In this document: positions 8,692-15,942 of the stretch, piece by piece
How the letters are laid out: each line of letters opens with the position of its first letter
Numbering within the stretch: position 1 is the stretch's first letter
Assembly (NCBI GenBank): GCA_038244815.1
Contig: JBBRTB010000006.1
Span: 62,001 to 126,000, forward strand
Direction: 5' to 3'
DNA length: 64,000 bases
DNA from: DASVHS01 sp038244815
GTDB lineage: Bacteria > Acidobacteriota > Thermoanaerobaculia > Gp7-AA8
Made by a program: the position numbers and the translations under genes
Notes under the pieces: model-generated
Database searches by the model: none
Told to the model about the DNA's origin: nothing
What the model saw: only the letters and a program-made list of their open reading frames with translations

Positions 8692-9918
8692 CTACTGACT
8701 CGGCGATTTCGGAGAAGTGCTGGCCACCTCGCGGCTGTCGGAGAGGACCGTGGCGTAGACGGCGCGGGTCTCCGCGGCGTGATTGATCCTTTGCAGTTGC
8801 GCGGCGAACTCGGCGATGTTGGCGCGGGCGGCGGCCCTGGTGTCGAGGTTGCGCACGCTTCCGAGGTAGTTGCTGATGTGGGTGAGCTGGCCGCGCATCT
8901 CGGCGGCGGCTCGAGCCTGAGCCTCCCTGCCGTGGATGACCAGGGCGCCCGACAACGCGGCCGACTCCGTCCGGAAGCCGGCCAGTGAGGCGGCGCTGTA
9001 CGTGTTGGAACGGCTCTCGACGGTTCTGGACGTGGTGTCGAGCAAAGCCCTCATCCGGCCGAGCGAGTCGGCCGCGGCGGTCTGCGACTCGAGATTCGAC
9101 TTCATGGCCACGAGCGCGCGCCGGGCCAGCTCCTGCGCTTCATCGAGCAGGATCGACGGCGCCCGGGAACCCGTCGACAGCGATGCTTCGGCGCTCTGGA
9201 GCGCGAAGCATTCTTTGGCCATGGCTTCGAGATAGGAGGCGCGGGCACGAATCATGGCCGAGGCGATCGAGCGCGCCTCGAGCGCGTGCATTGCGGCGGC
9301 GAGTGTGGAGCGCGCGGCCTCGAGGTCATGCCGGCCATCGACGCGGGTGCCGAGAGCGGCCAGACCGGCTTCGATCGGCGACGGATCGTCTGCGCTGAGA
9401 AGCGTCCTCAGTGACGAGAACGTGGCCCGGAGGCGGGCGTCGAGCGAGTCGATCGCCTCCGTGCTCTGGACGCGCGTGCCCGCCGAGTCGATATCGGATT
9501 CGATCGTCTCGATCTTCGCCAGCTCCGCCTTGTCGCCGGCCACGAGATCCTTCATGTTCTCGACCTGCGCTTTCGCGGCGGCGAGGTAACGGGCCTGCAG
9601 TTCCTGAGAGCGGGCCTGCAGCCGGCCGGCCGACTCGGCGCGCGGGGCGGTGGCGATGTTCGCGCTCACGCTCTGCAGCGCGGCAGCATCGGCCAGGAAG
9701 TCAGCATAGAGAAGTTGCTGCTGCTGGTGCGTCTGCTCGGCGCCGGGGATCAGGTCGGTCGGCGAGATCTGAGGAGCGCGATGTTTCTGCACAGCGCCGA
9801 TGGCACCCATCGCATCCTCGTTTATGAACTTCGGAGAAACGAGCGCGATCGTGGCAACGAGAACGATGGCCAGACCGGCGAAACCGATGAGGATCGTTTT
9901 TCCTTTGTCCGCGCTCAT
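8692..9918 (-). CDS. Membrane-anchored coiled-coil protein of unknown function
   Basis: About 408 residues. I do not recognise the family. A single membrane helix (about residues 8-28, ILIGFAGLAIVLVATIAL) follows a short positive N-terminus, and the rest is long amphipathic helix rich in Ala, Glu, Arg and Gln, interrupted near residue 50 by a proline-containing segment. The shape resembles the periplasmic part of a chemoreceptor or a methyltransferase-like scaffold but no signalling domain is present. The ATG at 9918 is chosen because it directly precedes the basic residues and helix; an ATG at 9936 is also possible. The gene is convergent with the ABC-F gene and divergent from the esterase at 9952. 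Confidence 0.6.
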   Translation of the reverse strand: MSADKGKTILIGFAGLAIVLVATIALVSPKFINEDAMGAIGAVQKHRAPQISPTDLIPGAEQTHQQQQLLYADFLADAAALQSVSANIATAPRAESAGRLQARSQELQARYLAAAKAQVENMKDLVAGDKAELAKIETIESDIDSAGTRVQSTEAIDSLDARLRATFSSLRTLLSADDPSPIEAGLAALGTRVDGRHDLEAARSTLAAAMHALEARSIASAMIRARASYLEAMAKECFALQSAEASLSTGSRAPSILLDEAQELARRALVAMKSNLESQTAAADSLGRMRALLDTTSRTVESRSNTYSAASLAGFRTESAALSGALVIHGREAQARAAAEMRGQLTHISNYLGSVRNLDTRAAARANIAEFAAQLQRINHAAETRAVYATVLSDSREVASTSPKSPSQ

Positions 9919-9951
9919 GGATGTCCCTGCCGTCATGAGAGCATACGTCGG

Positions 9952-10773
9952 ATGTCCACGAGACACGCAGGAGCAGAGTGGAAAATCCGTCACTGGATCG
10001 GAACCGCTTCCGTCGGGCTGCTTCTTTGCCTACTCTCATGCCGGACGATGGCACCGGCCGAGAGAGGGTTTCTGCTGCGAGCGGTCGAAGTGAACGGGCG
10101 CGCGTATCCCTATTCGGTGTACGTGCCTGGCGATTTCGATCCGGCGCGCCAGTGGCCGGTCATGCTGTTCCTGCATGGAGCCGGTGAGCGCGGCAGCGAC
10201 GGGTTGCGCGGCACCCAGATCGGTCCGGCGGCGACGATCCGTCACGATCCCGGCCGCGTACCGGCCATCGTGGTCTTCCCGCAGGTGCCGCTCGATTCCC
10301 GCTGGATCGGGGAGCCGGTCGATGCAGCCATGGCCGCGCTGGAGCGCGTGACCATCGAGTTCAACGGCGATCGCTCCCGAACGTATCTCACCGGCCTGTC
10401 GATGGGAGGATACGGCACGCTGCACGTCGCGCTGGCGTATCCGAATCGCTTTGCGGCGCTCGTGGTGGTGTGCGGCGGACTGCTCCCGCATGCCACGACC
10501 ACGTCGGTCCGCCGCTCGCCGCTGATTCCGGCCGATGCCGATCCGTATGCGTTCGTCGCTGGGGCGCTGAGGAACGAGCCGGTCTGGCTCTTCCACGGCG
10601 ACGCCGATCCGGTCATTCCCGTCGAGGAGTCGCGCCATCTGTACGACGAGCTGAAGAAGGCCGGAGCGGCCGACGCGCATTACACCGAGCTCCCCGGTGT
10701 CGGTCACAACGCCTGGGACAAGGCCTATGCCGACGAGGGCATGTGGACCTGGCTCTTTGCCCACCACAGGTAG
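9952..10773 (+). CDS. Lipoprotein esterase/phospholipase of the alpha/beta hydrolase fold
   Basis: About 273 residues, related to predicted peptidase/PHB depolymerase-type esterases (COG4099). The N-terminus has a membrane segment ending in a lipobox (LLSC), so the mature enzyme is probably anchored in the outer or inner membrane. Hydrolase features: oxyanion-hole HGAGERG, nucleophile Ser150 in GLSMGG, Asp in HGDADPVIP, and His252 in VGHNAWD. The gene is divergent from the coiled-coil gene with only 33 bases between the chosen starts, so promoters overlap coding sequence on one side. The downstream S10 peptidase gene begins 22 bases later with its own -10 box. Confidence 0.85.
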   Translation: MSTRHAGAEWKIRHWIGTASVGLLLCLLSCRTMAPAERGFLLRAVEVNGRAYPYSVYVPGDFDPARQWPVMLFLHGAGERGSDGLRGTQIGPAATIRHDPGRVPAIVVFPQVPLDSRWIGEPVDAAMAALERVTIEFNGDRSRTYLTGLSMGGYGTLHVALAYPNRFAALVVVCGGLLPHATTTSVRRSPLIPADADPYAFVAGALRNEPVWLFHGDADPVIPVEESRHLYDELKKAGAADAHYTELPGVGHNAWDKAYADEGMWTWLFAHHR

Positions 10774-10781
10774 CGCGTACG

Positions 10782-10787
10782 TATAAT
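10782..10787 (+). promoter_or_regulatory. Near-leaderless -10 box (TATAAT) for the S10 peptidase gene
   Basis: A perfect TATAAT ends eight bases before the ATG at 10796, so the predicted transcript has a leader of about two bases. TTGCCC at 10757-10762 could be a -35 with a long 19-base spacer. Confidence 0.6.
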
Positions 10788-10795
10788 CCGCCGCC

Positions 10796-12340
10796 ATGAG
10801 ACGAACTCTCGCGGCCGCCACGATTCTCCTGACTGTCAGCACGTTCGCGCAAACGCGCGAGCGAGCGCGTCCATCCCCGACCGAGCTCGCCGGCGCGACA
10901 GAGCAGGACGAGAAACCGGAGAAGAAGCCGGAGACGCCGAAAGACAACATCTCCACGACGCAGCACAGCGCGCGCATCGGCGGCGAGACCATCGCCTATA
11001 CCGCGAAGGCGGGCACGATGATCATCAAGGACGAAGAAGGCGTGGCCCGCGCCAGCATGTTCTTCGTTTCCTACACCAAAGACGGCGCCGATCCCGCCAC
11101 GCGGCCGATCACGTACTCATTCAACGGTGGTCCGGGCTCGTCGTCGATCTGGCTGCACATGGGTGCCTTCGGTCCGAAGCGGGTCAACTATCGCGACGAC
11201 GAAGGTCACGCCGCCGCGCCGCCATACAAGCTCGTCGACAACGACCTCTCCATCCTCGATGTGACCGACCTCGTGTTCATCGATCCGGTGACGACGGGCT
11301 TCAGCCGTGCCATCCCCTTCAAGGACGCGGTGAAGTATCACGGCGTGGACGCCGACATCCAGTCGGTCGGCGATTTCATCCGGCTCTGGACCACGCGCAA
11401 CAGCCGCTGGAGCTCGCCGAAGTTCATCGCCGGCGAGAGCTACGGCACGACGCGTGCGGCCGGACTGTCGGGCTATCTGCAACGCAACGGGATGTACCTC
11501 AACGGCATCGTGCTGATCTCGTCGATCCTCAACTTCGGCACCGCGGAGTTCGACAGCGGCAACGACATGCCCTACATCCTTTTCCTTCCGACGTACGCGA
11601 CGACGGCGTGGTACCACCACAAGCTGCCGCCCGACCTCCAGAACCTCACCCTCGAGCAGGTGGCGGCCGAGGCGGAGCGCTTCGCCCTCGGCGAGTACAC
11701 GGACGCGCTGATGCAGGGTGACCGGCTCGGCGATGCCCAGCGTAAGGACATCGTCGCGAAGGTGGCGCGCTTCACGGGACTCACTCCCGAGTATGTCGAT
11801 CGGGCCAACCTGCGCATCCGCATCGACCGCTTCGACAAGGAGTTGTTGCGGGCGCAGCGGCGCACGGTCGGCCGTCTCGACTCGCGCTTTACGGGAATCG
11901 ACCTCGACGCGGCGGGAGAGCGGCCCGAATACGATCCCTCCATGGCCTCGATCACCGGCGAGTACACGGCGGTGTTCAACGATTATGTCCGGCGCGATCT
12001 CAAGTTCGAGAGCGACCTGCCGTACGAAGTGCTCACCGGCAAAGTGCGGCCCTGGAGCTATGACAGCGCCACGAACCGCTACGTCGACGTAGGCGAGACG
12101 CTGCGCGCGGCGATGTCGTCCAATCCGTATCTGCGCGTATTCGTCGGCAACGGCTACTACGATCTGGCCACGCCGTTCGCGGCCACCGTTTACACGTTTG
12201 CGCGCATGGGGCTCGACCCCGAGGTGCGCAGGAATGTGTCGATGGATTTCTTCCCGGCCGGACACATGATGTACATCGACCGGGTCAGCCACGCCAGACT
12301 GAAGAAGGACATTGCCGCCTTCATCAGCGGCATGCGTTGA
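10796..12340 (+). CDS. Secreted serine carboxypeptidase, family S10
   Basis: A 514-residue protein with a signal peptide (about residues 1-19) followed by a low-complexity Glu/Lys/Pro linker. The S10 fold is clear: FNGGPGSSSIW forms the oxyanion hole region, the nucleophile Ser215 lies in GESYGT, the catalytic Asp is in FVGNGYYDLATP and the His in FPAGHMMY near the C-terminus. Bacterial S10 enzymes are exported carboxypeptidases that remove C-terminal residues from peptides at low pH. Length is normal. The start is supported by the signal peptide and the adjacent promoter box. Confidence 0.93.
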   Translation: MRRTLAAATILLTVSTFAQTRERARPSPTELAGATEQDEKPEKKPETPKDNISTTQHSARIGGETIAYTAKAGTMIIKDEEGVARASMFFVSYTKDGADPATRPITYSFNGGPGSSSIWLHMGAFGPKRVNYRDDEGHAAAPPYKLVDNDLSILDVTDLVFIDPVTTGFSRAIPFKDAVKYHGVDADIQSVGDFIRLWTTRNSRWSSPKFIAGESYGTTRAAGLSGYLQRNGMYLNGIVLISSILNFGTAEFDSGNDMPYILFLPTYATTAWYHHKLPPDLQNLTLEQVAAEAERFALGEYTDALMQGDRLGDAQRKDIVAKVARFTGLTPEYVDRANLRIRIDRFDKELLRAQRRTVGRLDSRFTGIDLDAAGERPEYDPSMASITGEYTAVFNDYVRRDLKFESDLPYEVLTGKVRPWSYDSATNRYVDVGETLRAAMSSNPYLRVFVGNGYYDLATPFAATVYTFARMGLDPEVRRNVSMDFFPAGHMMYIDRVSHARLKKDIAAFISGMR

Positions 12341-12343
12341 CTG

Positions 12344-12985
12344 CTACTCGAGCGCCAGGACGACGTCGTGCAGATCGACTCCGCGCTCGAGGCACTCCCA
12401 TACCGCCAGCACGTCCTCGCGATTCGTGCGCCCGCTTCCGGCGATCCGCAGATGATCCTCGGTGGCGGTAGCGCGGACGCGGTGATACCACTTCATCGCC
12501 TCGTCCGGATGTGCCAGCAGCCACTTGCGCGCATCGCGGATCCTGTGAGCGTCTACCGCGGACGGGCCCGACACCGACCTGGCGTCCATCCCGGTCAGGC
12601 GCATGCGCGACTTCTGGCGGTCGATCCGGGCTTCTTCCCGTTGCCGGATGGTGTCTTCACCCTTGCGCACCACGCCGCGGGCGAGAAGATCACGGATGGC
12701 GGCGGCCACGACCTCGAGCGGCGCCTCGATGCGCAGGCCGGAACGGTACTGCCCCGGACCAGCCAGACGTGTCCAGACGACGGAAGCCGGAGCCTCGAAC
12801 TCGCCGATGATGAGGCGCCCCTGCATGGCCGGCCGTAGCGGTTGCGAGTGCTCGATCTGCGCGCCGATGACGCTGAGGTCGCGCAGCGTCACGTCGATCG
12901 TCGTAGTCACGGCGCTGAACGTCGCATCCACCGGGTCCGTCGATACAAATCGAGCGGTACTCCGGGCCTGGTCGATTCCCGACAT
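12344..12985 (-). CDS. Probable PilZ-domain protein
   Basis: A 213-residue protein. Residues about 10-90 resemble a PilZ domain: a beta strand with IDVTLRDLSVIGAQIE (the D/N-x-S-x-x-G-A core), then GEFEAPASVVWTR and a closing strand with YRSGLRIE. PilZ domains bind cyclic di-GMP; the expected RxxxR motif before the core is only loosely present (RSTARF), so ligand binding is doubtful. Residues 90-213 are helical and charged and I do not recognise them. The gene is convergent with the S10 peptidase gene (four bases between stops). Confidence 0.6.
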   Translation of the reverse strand: MSGIDQARSTARFVSTDPVDATFSAVTTTIDVTLRDLSVIGAQIEHSQPLRPAMQGRLIIGEFEAPASVVWTRLAGPGQYRSGLRIEAPLEVVAAAIRDLLARGVVRKGEDTIRQREEARIDRQKSRMRLTGMDARSVSGPSAVDAHRIRDARKWLLAHPDEAMKWYHRVRATATEDHLRIAGSGRTNREDVLAVWECLERGVDLHDVVLALE

Positions 12986-13062
12986 CGTGTTCTACGACAA
13001 GCAGGCGCGTCCGCGCATTCCTGAAAGCCGGTTTCCTTCTTTCCGATCCGTTTTCGACTTCG

Positions 13063-13533
13063 TCAGTCGAGGCCGAGGCGCCGGTACCCCGCTTCGAAGT
13101 CGAGCAGGCGACGCTTCATCTCCAGTCCGCCGCCGAATCCCGTCAGCGAACCGCTGCTGCCGATCACGCGATGACACGGAATCACGATCGGGATGGGATT
13201 CGCGCCGTTCGCGGCGCCGACCGCCCGCACGGCCGACGGCCTGCCGATGATACGGGCGATGTCGGCGTAGCTGCGCGTCTGGCCGTACGCGATGTCCTGC
13301 AGCGCGTTCCACACCGAGAGCTGAAACGCGGTTCCGCGCGGCGCGAGAGGTAGGTCGAACGCCCTGCGCGTTCCGCTGAAGTACTCCTGGAGCTGGCGGT
13401 GGACCTGGGACCGCGGCTCGACGAGCGCTGTCCCCGCACCGGTCCGGCCGAAGTGAATGCCCACGAGCGCCCCGTCGGACTCGACGACCGTCAGCTCACC
13501 GATCGGTGTGTGCATGAACGAGCAGGTGTTCAC
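13063..13533 (-). CDS. ogt: Methylated-DNA-[protein]-cysteine S-methyltransferase
   Basis: A 156-residue suicide repair protein that takes the alkyl group from O6-methylguanine or O4-methylthymine onto its own cysteine. The active site is PCHRV with Cys120; upstream are the helix-turn-helix YADIARIIGRPSAVRAVG with the arginine finger, and GNPIPI-like ANPIPIVIP. The start is the GTG at 13533: it overlaps the TGA of the preceding glycosylase gene in the form GTGA and has GGGAGG four bases upstream. This coupling makes the two genes a small alkylation-repair operon. No Ada-type regulatory domain is attached. Confidence 0.95.
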   Translation of the reverse strand: MNTCSFMHTPIGELTVVESDGALVGIHFGRTGAGTALVEPRSQVHRQLQEYFSGTRRAFDLPLAPRGTAFQLSVWNALQDIAYGQTRSYADIARIIGRPSAVRAVGAANGANPIPIVIPCHRVIGSSGSLTGFGGGLEMKRRLLDFEAGYRRLGLD

Positions 13534-14291
13534 AGCGCCTCCCATAACATCATCGCCGCATAAGCGCGATAGGGGCGCCATCGTTCGGCGCGTTCTGAGA
13601 GATTCCGGATTCGCAGCGCCGCGGCGGCTTTACGCAGGCCGAGATCGGATTCGGGGAACGCATCGCCGTGGCCGAGCGCCCGCATGGCGATGTAATGCGC
13701 GGTCCATGGACCGATGCCGCGCAGCGCCGTAAGCCGCTCGATGGCCGCGTCGAGCATGCCTCCGGGCAAGAGGAGCGCCGGATCTTCGGCCACCGCGCGC
13801 GCCATTCCGCGGATGGCGTCGCTCCGCGAGCGGGGCATGCCGGGGATGTCCGCGGCGGCGAGTTGCGCTGGCGTGAGGATGGGAGAGAGCCGGTTCATGA
13901 TCGTGGTCGCGCCGCGTACGCTGATCTGCTGACCGACGATCGCCCGCACGGCGAGCTCGAACGGCGACCACGCCCCCGGAACGCGCGTTCCGGGACGCTG
14001 CGCGATCAGCCGGCGGAGGATCGGATCGCGTCCGAGATGCTCGTCGATGGCGGCCGAATCGGCGTCGAGATCGAACATCCTCCGTGCCGCGGCCTCGTGC
14101 TCGCCGCCGATCGTGGGAGAAATCAGTCGCACCGCCGTGCCGTCGTACTCGATGGTCACCGATTCGCGCCTGTACTTGCGATTTCCCTCAAATGACTCGA
14201 TCGCGTCGATGGTCCGTGCCGACAGAAACGCCACGATCGCATCCCAGCGGAAGGGAGGGCGGACCGCAAGTGTGCGCGTATGGGCCTGCAT
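13530..14291 (-). CDS. alkA: DNA-3-methyladenine glycosylase II (AlkA-like)
   Basis: A 253-residue HhH-GPD glycosylase that removes alkylated purines from DNA. An AlkA N-terminal-like beta region (1-90) precedes the helical domain with VGQQISV, the helix-hairpin-helix LRGIGPWTAHYIA and the catalytic Asp216 in FPESDLGL. It lacks the Ada regulatory modules seen in some fusions. The stop overlaps the start of the Ogt gene by four bases. Upstream lies a short tandem-repeat region, and no clear promoter is visible. Confidence 0.94.
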   Translation of the reverse strand: MQAHTRTLAVRPPFRWDAIVAFLSARTIDAIESFEGNRKYRRESVTIEYDGTAVRLISPTIGGEHEAAARRMFDLDADSAAIDEHLGRDPILRRLIAQRPGTRVPGAWSPFELAVRAIVGQQISVRGATTIMNRLSPILTPAQLAAADIPGMPRSRSDAIRGMARAVAEDPALLLPGGMLDAAIERLTALRGIGPWTAHYIAMRALGHGDAFPESDLGLRKAAAALRIRNLSERAERWRPYRAYAAMMLWEAL

Positions 14292-14292
14292 T

Positions 14293-14379
14293 CGGTGCTC
14301 GGTGCTCGGTGCTCGGTCTCGGTTCCCGGTTCCCGGTTACCGGTTTCGATCCGAGGCCCGAGGCCCGAGGCCCGAGGCC
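14293..14379. repeat. Tandem short repeats (TCGGTGC-type and GAGGCCC heptamers) between alkA and the ankyrin gene
   Basis: About four TCGGTGC/TCGGTCTC units, three TTCCCGG/TTACCGG units and four GAGGCCC heptamers run head to tail. The last heptamer ends directly at the stop codon of the ankyrin gene (14380-14382, reverse strand). Related heptamers occur elsewhere in the window. Confidence 0.85.
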
Positions 14380-15813
14380 TCACTTCAACGTCACCTTCTC
14401 GCTCACCGCACTGCACGAGCCGATCTTCGCGGTGACGCGAATGGTGCTTCCCGGCTTCAGTGCCAGGAGAGAGAGCGGCACGCGCGACTGGAGCACGCCA
14501 TCGGCGTTCCGGGCGCGCGGCATCTCGTCGCCGAGGTCGGAGACGTCGACCGCTTCTTCGCCCTTTTTCACGTTGACGTCGAGCACGTTGGCGTAGACCT
14601 GTTTCTGCCGTTCCTCACCTTTTGCGTTCACGTATCGCAGCGTGACCGACGTGCCGTACTCGTCATAGTCGACGGTGTAGTCGGCGCCTGCCGCTTCCTT
14701 CTCCAGCATTCCGGCCTTGCGTCCGGTTTTCGCGTTCGAATCGGTATCCAGGTAGTACGCCGGAGCGAACCCGCCGTCGTACGTGTACAGCTTCGCCGAG
14801 TCAGCGCGATTCATGTGTCCACCGCCGAAGTAATAGGAGAGTGGATGCGGAAACGTGGTCGTGAAGACGAGGGCCTGGCCGTCGACGGCGAGATTCGATT
14901 CCACCTTGCCGCCGAGCCCGGGACAGGGAATGGAGATGGTGTGGCCGCCCGCGGCCCTGGGCTTTGTCCACTTCCCGCCGAGCAGGGCGATGACTTCGGT
15001 GTTGCTCTGGGCGACGGCGTTGTCGAGGGCGGTCTTTCCCTTCTTGTCCTTGATCGACGGATTCGCTCCGGCTCGAAGCAGCTCCATCACGATCTGGGGA
15101 TCGTCGTTCCATGCCGCGATCGCCAACGCTGTAAAGCCGTCGTCGGGATCCGCTTCGTCGATCTTCGGTTCGTGGGCGAGCGCGATGCGCACGGCGTTGA
15201 GGTCGCGTCCTCCCACGGCATGAATGAGGGTCGAGGCTTTGTCCGGCCACGCGGTCGGATACGTCGCATCGGCTTTCAGCAGCTTTTCGGCGATTCCGCC
15301 GCGTCCGGCTCCGATGGCCATCATCACCGCACTGTACTTGTCATTGGCCACGACGTTGACGTTGGCCTTGGCGGCGATGAGCTTGTCGAGCGCCGACCAC
15401 TGGCCGTTGGTCACCGCGTAGTGGACCGCGGTCCATCCGTCGTTGTCCTTCGCTTCGATTTTCGCGCCGGCGGCGATCAGCGCGTCGATGATGTCGCCGC
15501 GATTGGTGGCAGTAGCGGCCATCAGAGCCGTGGCGCCGTCGCTGTCGGCGGCTTCGAGTTTCGCTTTGGCCTTGACGAACGCGGCGATGACGCCCTTCTC
15601 GCGGCCGAACATCGATTGCGCCGAAGCGGTCACCAGGGCTGGGGTCTTCTTCTCGTCGAGTGCGTTTGGATCCGCGCCCGCCTCGAGCGCGGCGATGATC
15701 CGGTCACCCTCACCCTCGGCGGCAGCGGCGAGCAGTTGTCTGGTGGCGTCTTTCTTCGACGCCGCGACGCAAAGCAGAACGATGACGAGACACGAGAGTA
15801 CACGACGGGCCAT
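14380..15813 (-). CDS. Secreted ankyrin-repeat protein with C-terminal beta domain
   Basis: About 477 residues. A signal peptide (residues 1-20) is followed by roughly eight ankyrin repeats (about 22-290), recognisable by units such as GATALMAA, GWTAVHYAV and GFTALAIAAW with the GADPN-type turns. Residues 300-477 form a separate beta-rich domain of unknown family (YLDTDSNAKTG, RVTAKIGSCSAV). Ankyrin repeats mediate protein-protein contacts; the export signal places this one outside the cytoplasm. The ATG at 15813 has GGAGG five bases upstream and is preferred to 15825. Confidence 0.87.
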   Translation of the reverse strand: MARRVLSCLVIVLLCVAASKKDATRQLLAAAAEGEGDRIIAALEAGADPNALDEKKTPALVTASAQSMFGREKGVIAAFVKAKAKLEAADSDGATALMAATATNRGDIIDALIAAGAKIEAKDNDGWTAVHYAVTNGQWSALDKLIAAKANVNVVANDKYSAVMMAIGAGRGGIAEKLLKADATYPTAWPDKASTLIHAVGGRDLNAVRIALAHEPKIDEADPDDGFTALAIAAWNDDPQIVMELLRAGANPSIKDKKGKTALDNAVAQSNTEVIALLGGKWTKPRAAGGHTISIPCPGLGGKVESNLAVDGQALVFTTTFPHPLSYYFGGGHMNRADSAKLYTYDGGFAPAYYLDTDSNAKTGRKAGMLEKEAAGADYTVDYDEYGTSVTLRYVNAKGEERQKQVYANVLDVNVKKGEEAVDVSDLGDEMPRARNADGVLQSRVPLSLLALKPGSTIRVTAKIGSCSAVSEKVTLK

Positions 15814-15861
15814 TGAGGCCTCCATGTGAGCAGATTGAGATTAGAGACGGGAGATTAGAAG

Positions 15862-15902
15862 TTGGAGATTAGACACGCTGTCGACATTTGTCCAATCTCC
15901 AA
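15862..15902. repeat. Imperfect hairpin in the ankyrin/kinase divergent region
   Basis: TTGGAGATT (15862-15870) and AATCTCCAA (15894-15902) are inverted copies around a 23-base centre, with additional GAGATTAGA copies just before. Similar AATCTCC motifs recur at 18940 and in other intergenic spots. Confidence 0.5.
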
Positions 15903-15922
15903 TCTCCAGGCCACCACAGACG

Positions 15923-15928
15923 TACAAT
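15923..15928 (+). promoter_or_regulatory. Possible -10 box for the kinase gene
   Basis: TACAAT lies 14 bases before the ATG at 15943, predicting an mRNA leader of about eight bases without a Shine-Dalgarno sequence. Confidence 0.35.
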
Positions 15929-15942
15929 CGCCAGACACCTCC

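Noticed and set aside
11117..12292. A 391-codon reverse open frame
   Set aside because: It lies antisense inside the S10 peptidase gene and has no recognisable domain.
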